Positions 46,258 through 56,560 are shown, counted from the stretch's first letter. The stretch: 64,000 nt of DNA from Tessaracoccus flavus (GCF_001997295.1 NZ_CP019605.1:1798001-1862000), one strand, 5' to 3'. The notes: a model not told the origin generated them from the letters alone. Program-made: numbers and translations.

Positions 46258-46281
46258 GCCCCGGACAGCGTGGTCCGGGGC
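46258..46281 (-). terminator. Hairpin between khpA and rimM
   Basis: GCCCCGGAC and GTCCGGGGC form a perfect 9-bp stem with a 6-base loop, 20 bases after the khpA stop. It may be a terminator or an attenuator within the ribosomal/tRNA operon. Confidence 0.6.
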
Positions 46282-46301
46282 ATCCCAAGTTGAGCACTCG
46301 C

Positions 46302-46550
46302 TCAGCGTCGGCGGGGGCGATCCACGTCGACGAAATCGACCCGGACGCTTTCCTTGCCAGCGAGAGCTGCGACGACCGTGCGCAGCGCCGACGCGGTGCG
46401 GCCCTGCCGGCCGATGACCTTGCCGACGTCGTCGGGGTGAACACGCACCTCGAGGAGTCGACCACGGCGAAGGTCCTTGTCCTTGACGCTCACGTCGTCG
46501 GGGTTGGAGACAATCCCGGCGACGAGGTGTTCAAGAGCCTCGGCGAGCAC
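46302..46550 (-). CDS. khpA: RNA-binding KH-domain protein KhpA
   Basis: 82 residues: LAEALEHLVAGIVSNPDDVSV, then LEVRVHPDDVGKVIGRQGRTASALRTVVAALAG with the KH GxxG loop (GRQG). Small RNA-binding protein that pairs with Jag/KhpB in many Gram-positives. GTG start 46550 lies 2 bases after the rpsP stop. Confidence 0.92.
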   Translation of the reverse strand: MLAEALEHLVAGIVSNPDDVSVKDKDLRRGRLLEVRVHPDDVGKVIGRQGRTASALRTVVAALAGKESVRVDFVDVDRPRRR

Positions 46551-46552
46551 CG

Positions 46553-47038
46553 TCAGGCCTCTTCTGCCGGAGCCTCGGCCTCGGCCTGAGCATCATCGGC
46601 CGGGGCGGCCTCGTCGGCGGCGGGAGCCTCGTCCTTGGCCTTGGCAGCGGCCTCGTCGGCCTTCTTCTTGGCCTTGGAGATGGCCGGGGCGGTGGTGCCG
46701 CCGTCTTCGGCCAGCGCCTTGGCGAACTCGGCCTCGCGGTCGCGGGGCTCGGGCTGCGGGTCAACGCCGGAAGGGGTCGTGTCGCCGGTGAACTTCTGCC
46801 AGTCGCCGGTGCGCTTGAAGATCGCGACGACCGCTTCGGTGGGCTGCGCACCGACGGAGAGCCAGTACTGTGCGCGCTCCGAGTCGACGCGGATGAACGA
46901 CGGGTCGTTCTTGGGGTGGTAGAGGCCGATCTCCTCGATCGCCTTACCCTCGCGCTTGGAGCGGGAGTCGATGACGATGATGCGGTAGTGGGGCGAGCGA
47001 ATCTTGCCGAGACGCTTCAGGCGAATCTTGGTTGCCAC
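46553..47038 (-). CDS. rpsP: 30S ribosomal protein S16 with acidic C-terminal extension
   Basis: 161 residues, about twice the minimal S16. The first 85 residues are typical ([65 protein letters not shown]). The rest is an Ala/Glu/Asp/Lys-rich tail ([17 protein letters not shown]...), of the kind seen in actinobacterial S16. First gene of the rpsP-khpA-rimM-trmD group, with a divergent metallopeptidase gene upstream. Confidence 0.95.
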   Translation of the reverse strand: MATKIRLKRLGKIRSPHYRIIVIDSRSKREGKAIEEIGLYHPKNDPSFIRVDSERAQYWLSVGAQPTEAVVAIFKRTGDWQKFTGDTTPSGVDPQPEPRDREAEFAKALAEDGGTTAPAISKAKKKADEAAAKAKDEAPAADEAAPADDAQAEAEAPAEEA

Positions 47039-47241
47039 TGGTGTGGTTACTCCTGTGCTGTGTGTCTGCCGTCAGACGGTGCGGATGGACGCGAATCTTC
47101 GTGTGGGGCACGCCGGCTCGCAAACCTAGGGGCCTCGCCACCCGGTTGAGAGGGCCCGGGCAAAGAGGTGCACCCGACATTGTGCCAGATCCGGCGGGAT
47201 GCTCCCAAAACTCGATCCCGGCGACCACGTACGATCGGCGT

Positions 47242-47586
47242 GTGGACATCTCCGACGACGACTTCGAGGCCCTGGTCGAAGAGGCGCTGGATGCGCTTCC
47301 CGAGCAGCTCGTCACCGGTCTCGACAACCTCATCTTCGTCGTCGAGGACGAGCCCGAGGACGGCTCTGACACCCTGGGCTGGTACGAGGGAACGGCGCTG
47401 ACCGAGCGGGACATGTACGGCTACGGCCAACTCCCCGATCGTGTCGTCCTGTTCAGCGGTCCCCTCTCGCGCATGTGTCAGACCGAGGATGAACTCTTCG
47501 AGGAGATCTGGGTGACTCTGCTGCATGAACTCGGGCACTACCACGGCATCGAGGAGGAAGCACTCCACGAACTCGGCTGGGGCTGA
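47242..47586 (+). CDS. Small zincin-like metallopeptidase family protein
   Basis: 114 residues: DDDFEALVEEALDALPEQL, NLIFVVEDEPE, LGWYEGTALTERDMYG and TLLHELGHYHGIEEEALHELGWG. The HELGH zinc motif followed by Glu/His belongs to the short MMP-like family common in actinobacteria. Substrate and role are not known. GTG 47242 gives the family length. Convergent with the SppA-like gene and divergent from rpsP. Confidence 0.85.
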   Translation: MDISDDDFEALVEEALDALPEQLVTGLDNLIFVVEDEPEDGSDTLGWYEGTALTERDMYGYGQLPDRVVLFSGPLSRMCQTEDELFEEIWVTLLHELGHYHGIEEEALHELGWG

Positions 47587-47605
47587 GCACGGCGCTCCAG
47601 CCAGA

Positions 47606-48796
47606 TCACCCGCACACGGTGGCCAGATCGCCGGAGAACGCCACCGGCTGCGTCGAATTGCAGAGCGCCGGGCTCAGCACCGGGAACACCCCTGCTCGCT
47701 GCGTCGCGGCCGGTGAATGCCCGAACGGACGCTCTACCCCAAGCAGTGACTCCCACGCGCTGGGTTGCCGCACAGCCTCCACACGCGTGTCGGCCGGGTC
47801 AAGGCCCGCCTGTTCGGCCGCGTGCCGGAAGAACTCGTCGCGCCCCAGCACACCGTCGATAAGCCCGACCTGCTCGGCCCGTTCAGCGTCGAAGAGGTAC
47901 GCGCCCAGCTGTTCGCGGATCGTCGTCTCGTCAATGCTGCGGTGCTGCGCGACGAACCCGACGAAGGCGTCGTACTCGTTGGACAGTCCGGTGAGGTAGT
48001 GCTCACGTTCCTGCTCCGTCATCGGTCGGTAGGGGTTGCCGAAGTCCTTACTCGTGCCCTGGTAGAGGTACTCGTTCGTGATCCCTCCGGTCGTCGTGAC
48101 TCCCGACTCCAGGATGTTGCCGGTGGTCGCCACCACCCCGTCGTACTGCTCGAAGGGGCCGAAGATGACCCCGATGGAGCCGACCAGCGCCCCATGGTCG
48201 GCGATGATCTCATCCGCTGGGGCGGTGGCGTACACGCCGCCGGAGGCCGACATCGAACTGACGTGCACGAGGACCTTCTGGCCGGTTCGTTCCTGGTACC
48301 GGGTGACGGCGTCGGCGATCGCACGCGAACCCGCAATGCTGCCACCGGGGGTGTTGACGAGCAGCACCACTCCCCCCGCGTCGTCGGCGGTGAGGTCGTC
48401 GAGTTGGGCGGCGATCTCGTAGCCGTAAGTCCCGGAGGCGAGCAGTGAGCCGTCGGTGGCGTCGGCCAGAACCGGACCCGCGACGGTGATGGCGCGCAGC
48501 GTCTGGCTCCCACTACCCCAGATGGTCGATAGCTGGGTGGTGGCTGTGGCCGCCCCGGCCGACGAGACAAATGCTAGAGACGTCAAGACCGCGCCGAGAG
48601 TAAGCGCGATGCTCAGGGCGAGCCCCGCGAGACCCAGACCCAGGCCCAGACCTGCTCCCAACCCGAATCCGCGACGGAAGACGCCCCCTCGGGGTTCGTG
48701 CGGCCGTGGCGGCGGGGCTACCTCCGTGCGCGTGGGGAGATCCGCTGCCCTTTGCTGGGCGTCGGGGGGCGGGAAACCGGAAGGGCTATCGGTCAT
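47606..48796 (-). CDS. Membrane-bound S49 family peptidase (SppA-like)
   Basis: 396 residues. Pro-rich N-terminus of 40 residues, one Gly/Leu-rich membrane helix (about 48-85), then the S49 domain: LRAITVAGPV, VVLLVNTPGGSIAGSRAIADAV, catalytic Ser in SSMSASGGVYATAPADEI and GSIGVIFG. It degrades cleaved signal peptides or trims membrane proteins. A C-terminal extension carries CNST and TVCG cysteines. ATG 48796 has AAGGAG 6 bases upstream. Confidence 0.85.
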   Translation of the reverse strand: MTDSPSGFPPPDAQQRAADLPTRTEVAPPPRPHEPRGGVFRRGFGLGAGLGLGLGLAGLALSIALTLGAVLTSLAFVSSAGAATATTQLSTIWGSGSQTLRAITVAGPVLADATDGSLLASGTYGYEIAAQLDDLTADDAGGVVLLVNTPGGSIAGSRAIADAVTRYQERTGQKVLVHVSSMSASGGVYATAPADEIIADHGALVGSIGVIFGPFEQYDGVVATTGNILESGVTTTGGITNEYLYQGTSKDFGNPYRPMTEQEREHYLTGLSNEYDAFVGFVAQHRSIDETTIREQLGAYLFDAERAEQVGLIDGVLGRDEFFRHAAEQAGLDPADTRVEAVRQPSAWESLLGVERPFGHSPAATQRAGVFPVLSPALCNSTQPVAFSGDLATVCG

Positions 48797-48886
48797 GGGG
48801 AACTCCTTAGATTGCACCCCCCAGCGTAGCCACGCTGTCGGACCATCCTGCTCGGGCCGATCCGCACCAGGCTGGGCGGAGCTGGA

Positions 48887-49963
48887 TCAGCGCTCTGCCA
48901 CGGGGTGGCCACGCAACAGCATGGCGATCGGACGACGCAGCGTAGAGAGATCTACCCGAGGGTCAGCGTCGAGGACAATGAGATCGGCGGAGGCACCCGG
49001 GGTGAGGACGTCGGCTCCCAACCATGGGCGCGCCCGCCAGCTGGCAGCACCCAGGGCGAACTCGGCGCCCCCGATCTCCGCGAGGGCGTCCACCTCGTCG
49101 CGGATGCGGCCGTGGGCAACGACGGTGCCGGCATCCGTGCCCGTGTAGATGGAGATGCCGGCCTCCATCGCCGCGCCGATCGTCTGCCGACGGCGCGCGT
49201 GGAGATCCATCATGTGCGTGAAGTACGCCGGGAACTTCTCCTTGGCCGGCTCGGCATAGATCGGGAACCGATCCAGGTTGATCATGGTCGGGACCAGTGA
49301 CGTCCCTCTGGTGGCCATCTGCTCGATCACCTCGTCGCTCATGCCGGTGCCGTGCTCGATGCAGTCGATACCGGCGGCAACGAGCTCGGCGACGGATTGC
49401 TCGCCGAAGCAGTGGGCCGTGACCCGCGCTCCTTCGTCGTGCGCCGCGGCGATGGCGTCGGCGGCGACGTCGGCTGGCCAGAGCGGAGCAAGATCCCCGA
49501 CGCTGCGATCGATCCAGTCGCCGACCAGCTTCACCCAGCCGTCCCCCGAGCGCGCCTCCGCGCGCACCTGCTCGACGAGACGATCAGGCTCCACCTCGAC
49601 GCCCAGGTTGCGGATGTAGCGCTTCGGGCGGGCGACGTGCTGCCCCGAGCGGACCAGTCGAGGCAGGTCCGCCGCGTCGTGCACCCACCGCGTGTCGGAG
49701 GGCGACCCCGCGTCGCGGATCAGCATGGTGCCGGCAGCCAGATCGGTCAGGGCCTGCTCCCGCGCGCGCTCTCGCCCGACGTCGCCCTCGGCACCCAGCC
49801 CGATGTGGCAGTGGGCGTCGACGAGGCCGGGGATGACCCAGCACCCCTCTGCGATCGTCTCCGCGTCGCGCACCGGGCCGTCGGCGACCACCCCGTCCGC
49901 TACGAAGAACTCGCCCCGCTCACCGTCGGGAAGAATGACGCCGTCGATGCGGAACGCGGTCAT
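48887..49963 (-). CDS. Amidohydrolase (imidazolonepropionase-like)
   Basis: 358 residues. TIM-barrel metal hydrolase: GLVDAHCHIGL (first metal His pair), RVTAHCFGEQSV and DCIEHGTGMSDE (further His ligands), ISIYTGTDAGT (Asp ligand) and GASADLIVLDADP as the usual closing beta sandwich. The metal-bridging lysine may be in WVKLVGDW. Substrate unknown; the group includes prolidase-like and imidazolonepropionase-like enzymes. AGGAGG site before ATG 49963; lies just downstream of ffh. Confidence 0.85.
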   Translation of the reverse strand: MTAFRIDGVILPDGERGEFFVADGVVADGPVRDAETIAEGCWVIPGLVDAHCHIGLGAEGDVGRERAREQALTDLAAGTMLIRDAGSPSDTRWVHDAADLPRLVRSGQHVARPKRYIRNLGVEVEPDRLVEQVRAEARSGDGWVKLVGDWIDRSVGDLAPLWPADVAADAIAAAHDEGARVTAHCFGEQSVAELVAAGIDCIEHGTGMSDEVIEQMATRGTSLVPTMINLDRFPIYAEPAKEKFPAYFTHMMDLHARRRQTIGAAMEAGISIYTGTDAGTVVAHGRIRDEVDALAEIGGAEFALGAASWRARPWLGADVLTPGASADLIVLDADPRVDLSTLRRPIAMLLRGHPVAER

Positions 49964-49971
49964 GGAGCCTC

Positions 49972-51491
49972 CTAGAACTTCGGCTTGTTCTCGTTGAACA
50001 TCTTCTGCAGCTCCGGCGGCAGCTGGAACTCGTCCAGGCTCTGCGGCACCTGAGGCGCAGTCTGCTGCTGCGGCAACTGCTTCGGCGCCGCTGGTCGGGT
50101 GCCCTTCTTCTTGCCCTGCTGCTTCTTGGGTCGCCGCTGTCCCTGACCCATACCGGGCCGGCCGGGCATGCCGGGCATCCCGCCGAATCCACCGCCCGCG
50201 AGCGACTCCATCATTTTGCGCGCCTCGACGAAGCGGTTGACGAGCTTGTTGACGTCGGAGACCTGGACGCCGGCGCCCTTGGCGATGCGGGCGCGACGCG
50301 AACCGTTGAGGATCGCGACGTTGTCGCGCTCGGCGGGCGTCATGGAGTAGATGATCGCCTCGATGCGGTCGATCTCCTTCTCGTCGATCTCGTTGATCGC
50401 GTCCTTGAACTGGCCGGCCCCAGGCAGCATGCCGAGGATCTTCGACATGGGGCCCATCTTGCGGAGCTGCTGCATCTGCGAGAGGAAGTCCTGGAGGCCG
50501 AACTTGTTCTTGTCCATGAGCTTCTCGGCCGCGGCCCGCGACTGGTCGGCGTCGAAGGTCTTCTCCGCCTGCTCGATGAGCGTCAGCACATCACCCATGC
50601 CCAGGATGCGCGAGGCCATCCGGTCGGGATGGAACATGTCGAAGTCGCCGAGGCCCTCGCCCGAGGAGGCGAACATGATGGGCTTACCCAGCACCCGCGC
50701 GATCGACAGGGCTGCGCCACCGCGGGCGTCGCCGTCGAGCTTGGTCAGGACCACGCCGTCGACGCCAACGCCCTCGTCGAACGCCTTGGCGGTGTTGACG
50801 GCGTCCTGGCCGATCATCGCGTCGACGACGAACAGCGTCTCGTCGGGATCGACCGCCGCCTTGATGTCGGCGGCCTGCTGCATGAGTTCGGCGTCGACGC
50901 CGAGGCGCCCCGCCGTATCGACGATGACGACGTCGTAGAGCTTGTTGCGGGCGTGCTCGATCGCACGGCGCGCCACTGCCACCGGGTCCCCAACCCCATT
51001 GCCGGGCTCGGGGCGAACACGTGGACGCCGGCGCGCTGACCGACGATCTGAAGCTGGTTGACGGCGTTGGGGCGCTGCAGGTCAGCCGCCACGAGAAGCG
51101 GCGCGTGCTTGCTGGCGCGCAGCCACTTCGCCAGCTTGCCGGCCAGCGTCGTCTTGCCGGCGCCCTGGAGGCCGGCCAGCATGATGACGGTCGGCGGGCG
51201 CTTGGCGAAGCGGATCGTGCGGGCGTCTCCACCGAGGATGGAAACCAGTTCCTCGTTGACGATCTTGATGATCTGCTGCGACGGGTTGAGCGCCTTGGAG
51301 AGCTCAGCCCCCAGCGACCGCTCCTTGACGTTGCCGACGAACTCCTTGACCACGCCCAGGTTGACGTCGGCTTCGAGCAGCGCGATCCGGATCTCCCGCA
51401 TCGTGGCGTCGATATCGGCCTCGGTGAGGCGGCCCTTGGCGCGCAGCCCCTTGAACACCGACGCGAGCCGGTCTTGCAGAGTGTCGAACAC
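49972..51491 (-). pseudogene. ffh: Signal recognition particle protein Ffh, one-base frameshift
   Basis: SRP GTPase, expected 506 residues. N-terminal frame: MFDTLQDRLASVFKGLRAKGRL (N domain) and GLQGAGKTTLAGKLAKWL (G1). It loses the frame after HVFAP. The second frame supplies EPGNGVGDPVAVARRAIEHA, VIVDTAGR (G3), TKLDGDARGG (G4), GLGDFDMFHPDRMASRI and the Met-rich M domain with MGPMSKILGMLPG, plus a Lys/Gln/Pro tail. One extra base in the 4-base run at 51010-51013 restores the chain. Since ffh is essential in nearly all bacteria, a sequence error is the simplest explanation. Confidence 0.93.
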
Positions 51492-51592
51492 TAACTTTGC
51501 CCTTCGCAGTTACCAACAGTGACCAAGGATACCGACGCCCGCCCCACCTGGCCGAACCGACGATTGTCACAGGTCCGTGACAGGCTGGGCCA

Positions 51593-53874
51593 ATGCAGGA
51601 GATCTGGGACCAGGAGCCGCCGCCGGAGTTTGACGAATTGCCGCCGGACCCGTGGGACGAACCCCCCGCAGATCTCCGGTTCGCCCAGCCACCTCCCCAA
51701 CCCGCTCGCGTAGTCGCACCCGCCGGCCAGGTTGCTCAGCGCGGTGCCGATGGCCTCCGCGAGGAGGCGCTGGACATTCTCCGGGCCCTCACCGGCAATC
51801 CGGAGGCGGATTTCCATCCAGGGCAGTTCGAAGCGATCGAGGCATTGGTTGCGCACCACAAGCGGGCGCTGGTGGTGCAGCGCACCGGATGGGGCAAATC
51901 TGCCGTGTACTTCATCGCAGCCCTGTTGCAGCGCCGGGCCGGGGCTGGCCCTGCCCTGATCGTCTCTCCCCTGCTGTCGCTCATGCGCGATCAGGTCTCG
52001 GCCGCAGAGCGGGCTGGCGTGCGCGCGGCCGCGATCAATTCCGCCAATGTCACCGAGTGGAACCAGATCGAGGAACTATTGGACGCCAACGCCCTCGATG
52101 TCCTCCTCGTCTCCCCGGAGCGCCTCGTCAATCCCCGTTTCCGGGAAGAGCAGTTGCCGCGTCTGGTGGGTGGGATGGGTCTCCTAGTGATCGATGAGGC
52201 GCACTGCATCAGCGATTGGGGTCACGATTTCCGCCCGGACTACCGCCGCATCAGAACGCTCATCGCAGACCTCCCAGATGAGGTCCCGGTGCTCGCCACC
52301 ACGGCCACGGCAAACGAGCGAGTCGTCGAGGACGTGGCTGAGCAAATGGCCTCGGGCGGGCATCAGGTGTTCACCTTGCGGGGCGCCTTGGCTCGCCAAT
52401 CGCTACGTCTGGGCGTGCTGGAGCTGGGTACGTCTTGGCGCCGCTTGGCCTGGCTGACGCAACATCTGGCTGACTTGCCCGGCAGCGGCATCGTCTACTG
52501 TCTCACGGTCTCGGCTGCAGAAGACACGGCTGCGCTCTTGGCGAAGGCAGGGCACAAGGTTCTTCCCTACACCGGCCGCACGGATCAGGCTGAACGCCTC
52601 CTCGCGGAGGAAGCACTCAAGAACAATGAGGTAAAGGCCCTGATCGCCACGTCCGCTCTTGGCATGGGCTTCGACAAGCCAGATCTCGGGTTTGTGGTGC
52701 ATCTAGGCGCCCCCAACTCCCCCGTCGCGTACTACCAGCAGGTAGGTCGAGCTGGGCGCGCAACGGACAGCGCGGACGTGTTGCTGCTGCCCGGCATGGA
52801 GGATCGCGAGATCTGGCACTACTTCGCCACCAACGCCATGCCCACCAAGGCACGGGCCGACGCCGTCCTCACGGCCCTTGCCGAACAGAGCCCGCTGTCG
52901 GTGGGGGCTCTCGAGTCACGCGTCGATCTGAAGCGCGGACAGTTGGAGCTGCTCTTGAAGGTGCTGGCCGTGGACGGCGCAGTGAGCTTCGGAGCAGGGG
53001 GATGGTCCGCCACGGGTGTGCCCTGGACCTATGACGCGGAGCGCTACGACAGGATCGCCGCCGCTCGGGTCAGTGAGCAGGATTCGATGCTGGAGTACCA
53101 AGCCCTTCCCTCGGGGGCGTGTCGCATGGCGTTCCTGACCGACGCCCTCGACGACCCACATTCAGCCCCTGTGACCGGTGCGATCTCTGCGCCGGGGTCT
53201 GGTACCCCACCGCCATCGAGATTGGCGCTGAGGAATCTGCTCAAGCGTCTCTTAAGCAGGTCGGCGTCGCCGTGGCGCCCCGCGCCATGTGGCCGCAAGG
53301 TCTTGACACCCTCGGGGTGAGGGTGGATGGCAAACCTGTCCGAGGCAAAATCAGCGAGGGGGAACGCGTCGACGAGGGTCGGGTGATCGCCCGCCTCACG
53401 GATTTGGGCCATGGCAACGCCTTGCGGGCACTGTTCGCCGTCGATCCATCCGGAGCGCCTGTCGACGCACCCGTCCCGCCAGACCTCTTACGTGCAGCCT
53501 TCCAGGTGCTCAAGGAGTGGCCTTGGGAGCAACGCCCGGCCGCTGTCGTGTGGGTGCCGAGCGTCAGCCGCCCGGAACTTGTGGAGTCGTTGGCCACGGG
53601 CATCGCGAGTGCTGGACGCCTGCAGCTACTGGGCCCACTGCACCACGCTGATGGGTCGCCTGCGGCTGCCAACAGTGCGTTTCGAGTACGAGATCTCTGG
53701 AATCGATTCACCGTGCCACCTCAGTTGGCAGCACAGTTGGGCTCACTGAGCGGGCCTGTCCTGTTGGTCGACGACCTCATCGACTCCAGGTGGACGATGA
53801 CGATCGCCGGCCGAGCCCTGCGCTTGGCTGGTGCGGCTTCAGTCCTGCCTGTGGCTCTAGCCAGCGTGGGGTGA
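51593..53874 (+). pseudogene. RecQ-type helicase fused to a phosphoribosyltransferase-like domain, one-base frameshift
   Basis: Expected 760 residues. SF2 helicase motifs: HPGQFEAIEALVAHH, TGWGKSAVYFIAA (Walker A), LLVIDEAHCISDWGHDFRPDY (DEAH), LATTATAN, ALGMGFDKPDLGFVVH and QQVGRAGRATDS. After MAFLTDALDDPHSAP one base is missing in the C4 run at 53166-53169. Restoring it gives CDRCDLC (zinc cysteines) and a C-terminal region ending in VLLVDDLIDSRWTMT, a PRPP-binding loop as in ComF-like phosphoribosyltransferases. This helicase-PRT fusion is known in actinobacteria. No HRDC domain is visible. Role probably in DNA repair. Confidence 0.85.
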
Positions 53875-53883
53875 GGCTCGCTC

Positions 53884-56172
53884 TCACGTGTTCAGCGGTA
53901 GTGCCACCCGGACGATCCAATCGCTGCCCTCAGGGCCGGCCTGGAATTGTCCACCCGATAGATCAACCCGCTCGCGCACGCCAAGCAGCCCGTAGCCCAG
54001 CGACATGGGAAATTGCCGGACGCTGCCCGACATTTCGTTGACGACTTCGAGGACTGCTTGGTGGTCGTTCGCGGTCAGGGTCAAGTGACACTCGCTCTGC
54101 GGTTTTCCGTAGCGCAGGATGTTGGTAGCCCCCTCCTGCATCACTCGGGTGAGAGTTCGTTGCACCGCCGGCGATAGCTCGTCTGAGGCCGCGTCGACGG
54201 CGGAGACAACAGTGAAACCGTTGTCACGCAATGTCTGCGACAAAGTGGTGGCAACCGCGGTGGGCCGCACGATGGCGTCTCGCTCAGCACCGCCGTCGTC
54301 CGCCATGATGCTGGTCAGCAGTTCCATCTCGCTCTCGGCGGAGCTGGTGGCTTCTTCCATCCGGTCCAACGCCAGGCGCAGCTCGGAGGGATCTTCGGAG
54401 TCGCCGTAGGCCATGTGTTGGAGCGCCACGATCGACAGTTGGTGGGCCACCACGTCATGCAGCTCTCTGGACAGGAGATTTCTCTCCTCGGTTCTGACGT
54501 TGCGCTCTTGGCCCTCCAACTGGGCGATCGCGCCGAGCTGGTGGCTGCGGGATCTGACAAAGTGCCGCGCTGCCAGGATCGACGGCGCACCGACCATCGT
54601 CCCTAGCGCCAACACCGCAAACTCAACCCGATTGGCGAGTCCGAAGCCTGCGGCCGCAACAGACAGCAGAGGGCCAACCACCGCCAGAGCAATGGGGATC
54701 CACGTGCGGCGCAGTCCGGTTGCGCCGTAGCTGGCTGCCAACACCGCGACCAGCAGGATGAGCGGGTGCTCCGCCTCTGCGGTGGCTAGCATTCCGACGG
54801 CGGCAACTCCGGCCAGGATCAAGCCAAGAGCTGGCCGCCATACCACCAGAGCGAGGGAGGAAAAGGCTGCAGCTCGCAGGAGTGACCACTCACCCAAGCC
54901 TGGGGTACCGGGGACGCTGATGGGAGGTAGGGCAAGGGCCGCCGCCACGGCGGTGACAACCAACCGCGGGCGGTTGGCAGACAGAATGCGACGATGCCAC
55001 GAGATCTTGTGGCTGGATCTCTCGAGAGGCGGGGCCGCGGAGCGGTCCGGTGGAAGCTTCAGGGTGAGATGTCTTTCGTCGCCAGTCTGAATGGTCAAAC
55101 TCCCTCCGAGCGCCTGGGCGCGCTTCTGGAGGCGGTCGAATCTTTCTTCAAGTTCTGGCTCCGGAAGTAGCCTGCTGGGGTAGCGGGCAGCCATCTGCAG
55201 TCCTCCGAACCGTCCAGCGATGTGAAGGTGGACGGCCGCGGTTGCCGGGTCGCTAACGACGGTGGCTTCGACGACGGCCTCGAGCACGCGCAGCAACGTG
55301 GTCCGGGTGACCGGAGGCAAACTTCCCGGGTCAAGACCGAGTTCGAGCGTGACGGTTGCCCCAGCGGCACGCAGCTTGGCGCAGGCCTGCTCAATTCGAT
55401 CGTCGGCGCCACCTTCGGCTACTGACTCATCGGTGCCCGAGGCGGTTGGGTCCTCACGCAGCATGCCGACGAGGGTCCGTACCTCACCAAGGGCCTTCGT
55501 GCACGCCTGGCTGATGCGAAGGCTTGCATGCCGCAATTCCGCGGCATCCGTGCTGGTGCGCACTGCTTGAAGCACTTGCCAGGCTTCTGCCAACCGCACC
55601 ATGACCACGGAGCGCAGGTCATTGGCCAGCGCGATCCTCTCGTCCGCACGAACTGAACGAACGTCGTCGGTGAGCACTGCCACTTTGCCTGCGCCACGTC
55701 GTCGCGAAGCGATGAGCCACCGCAGCACCAGGCCGACGAGGACGCTCATGACAGTCCTCACGAGGTGGCTCACGAGGAGCTCGAACTCCCCAAAGCTGTG
55801 GTCGGTCACCTCTCTGGCAACGCTGTACCCGATCATCGCCACCACCACACCCCAAGCGCGGGTCCCACCAAACGAAGCGACGAACACGGCCGGTACAAGA
55901 AGACTCAGCATGAGGTCGGCGTCGTGCGTGCCCCAGATGAGAGTGACAGCCATCGGGATGGCGAGGAGTACCAGCCCTCGCCATGGTCGCCAGAGCAGCA
56001 CAACGCAGCCGACGGCTTCAGCAAGCTGTGCGATCACCGACAGCGGCGTGGTCCAGCCCTGCCAGTGCCAGTGCAGGAGAAACGACAGGCTTGACAACAA
56101 GACGGCCACGGCTGCGAGCAGCCGGGCCAAGGTGAGGAATGTGTCGGACGGCGAACGGAGGGCACCCATCAC
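53884..56172 (-). CDS. Histidine kinase with two kinase modules in tandem, the first degenerate
   Basis: 762 residues. Half 1 has about 4-5 membrane helices (to about 155), then a HisKA_3-like helix RADERIALANDLRSVVMVRL in which Arg187 stands where the phospho-His should be. A decayed ATPase region follows (LLRVLEAVVEATVVSDP with no N-box Asn). Half 2 has another five helices (about 405-520), an intact NLLSRELHDVVAHQLSIVALQ with His572, and ATNILRYGKPQ and GYGLLGVRERV as N and G boxes. It partners the LuxR-type regulator at 56.6 kb, divergent from it. The doubled structure suggests an internal duplication, with half 1 now regulatory. Confidence 0.85.
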   Translation of the reverse strand: MMGALRSPSDTFLTLARLLAAVAVLLSSLSFLLHWHWQGWTTPLSVIAQLAEAVGCVVLLWRPWRGLVLLAIPMAVTLIWGTHDADLMLSLLVPAVFVASFGGTRAWGVVVAMIGYSVAREVTDHSFGEFELLVSHLVRTVMSVLVGLVLRWLIASRRRGAGKVAVLTDDVRSVRADERIALANDLRSVVMVRLAEAWQVLQAVRTSTDAAELRHASLRISQACTKALGEVRTLVGMLREDPTASGTDESVAEGGADDRIEQACAKLRAAGATVTLELGLDPGSLPPVTRTTLLRVLEAVVEATVVSDPATAAVHLHIAGRFGGLQMAARYPSRLLPEPELEERFDRLQKRAQALGGSLTIQTGDERHLTLKLPPDRSAAPPLERSSHKISWHRRILSANRPRLVVTAVAAALALPPISVPGTPGLGEWSLLRAAAFSSLALVVWRPALGLILAGVAAVGMLATAEAEHPLILLVAVLAASYGATGLRRTWIPIALAVVGPLLSVAAAGFGLANRVEFAVLALGTMVGAPSILAARHFVRSRSHQLGAIAQLEGQERNVRTEERNLLSRELHDVVAHQLSIVALQHMAYGDSEDPSELRLALDRMEEATSSAESEMELLTSIMADDGGAERDAIVRPTAVATTLSQTLRDNGFTVVSAVDAASDELSPAVQRTLTRVMQEGATNILRYGKPQSECHLTLTANDHQAVLEVVNEMSGSVRQFPMSLGYGLLGVRERVDLSGGQFQAGPEGSDWIVRVALPLNT

Positions 56173-56217
56173 TGTTCACCCTCCGTTCTGCGCTTCAGCG
56201 CCACCGATGCTAGCCGC

Positions 56218-56412
56218 TCAGTTCTTCCGGCAAGGGAAGATCAAGCACAAGTGAAAGTTCGGCTTGGCCCCTGGCTGAGTGATAGTGACGCCGCTCTGCT
56301 CGAGGAGCGGGGCCACCGCTGGCGAGGCCTGGGCAGCGAGTGCGGTGGCCGGCATGGCAACGGCGGCGAGGACCAGAGCGGCGACGGTCTTGCGGAGAAA
56401 CGTGCGAATCAA
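56218..56412 (-). CDS. Putative small secreted peptide with a C-terminal cysteine pair
   Basis: 64 codons from a TTG at 56412 (GAAGGA lies very close upstream, so the start is unsure). It has a basic N-terminus IRTFLRKT, hydrophobic core VAALVLAAVAMPATALA with a good AxA cleavage site, and a mature part of about 38 residues ending PNFHLCLIFPCRKN, with two cysteines five residues apart. It lies 45 bases upstream of the tandem kinase on the same strand and opposite the regulator. I infer a peptide signal or a bacteriocin-like product sensed by that system. No family match is known to me. Confidence 0.45.
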   Translation of the reverse strand: MIRTFLRKTVAALVLAAVAMPATALAAQASPAVAPLLEQSGVTITQPGAKPNFHLCLIFPCRKN

Positions 56413-56560
56413 ATCCTTCGTTGGAGTGCATCGAGGCGCGGGTGCTTCGAGATACCTCAATTCAAGCGAAGGCAGGAGGTCATCAACATTGCCGTTCGGC
56501 CAATGCCCGGGTAACGGACGGCGACCCATTTGCGACAGGACCGCCGACTATCGTGGCCGC

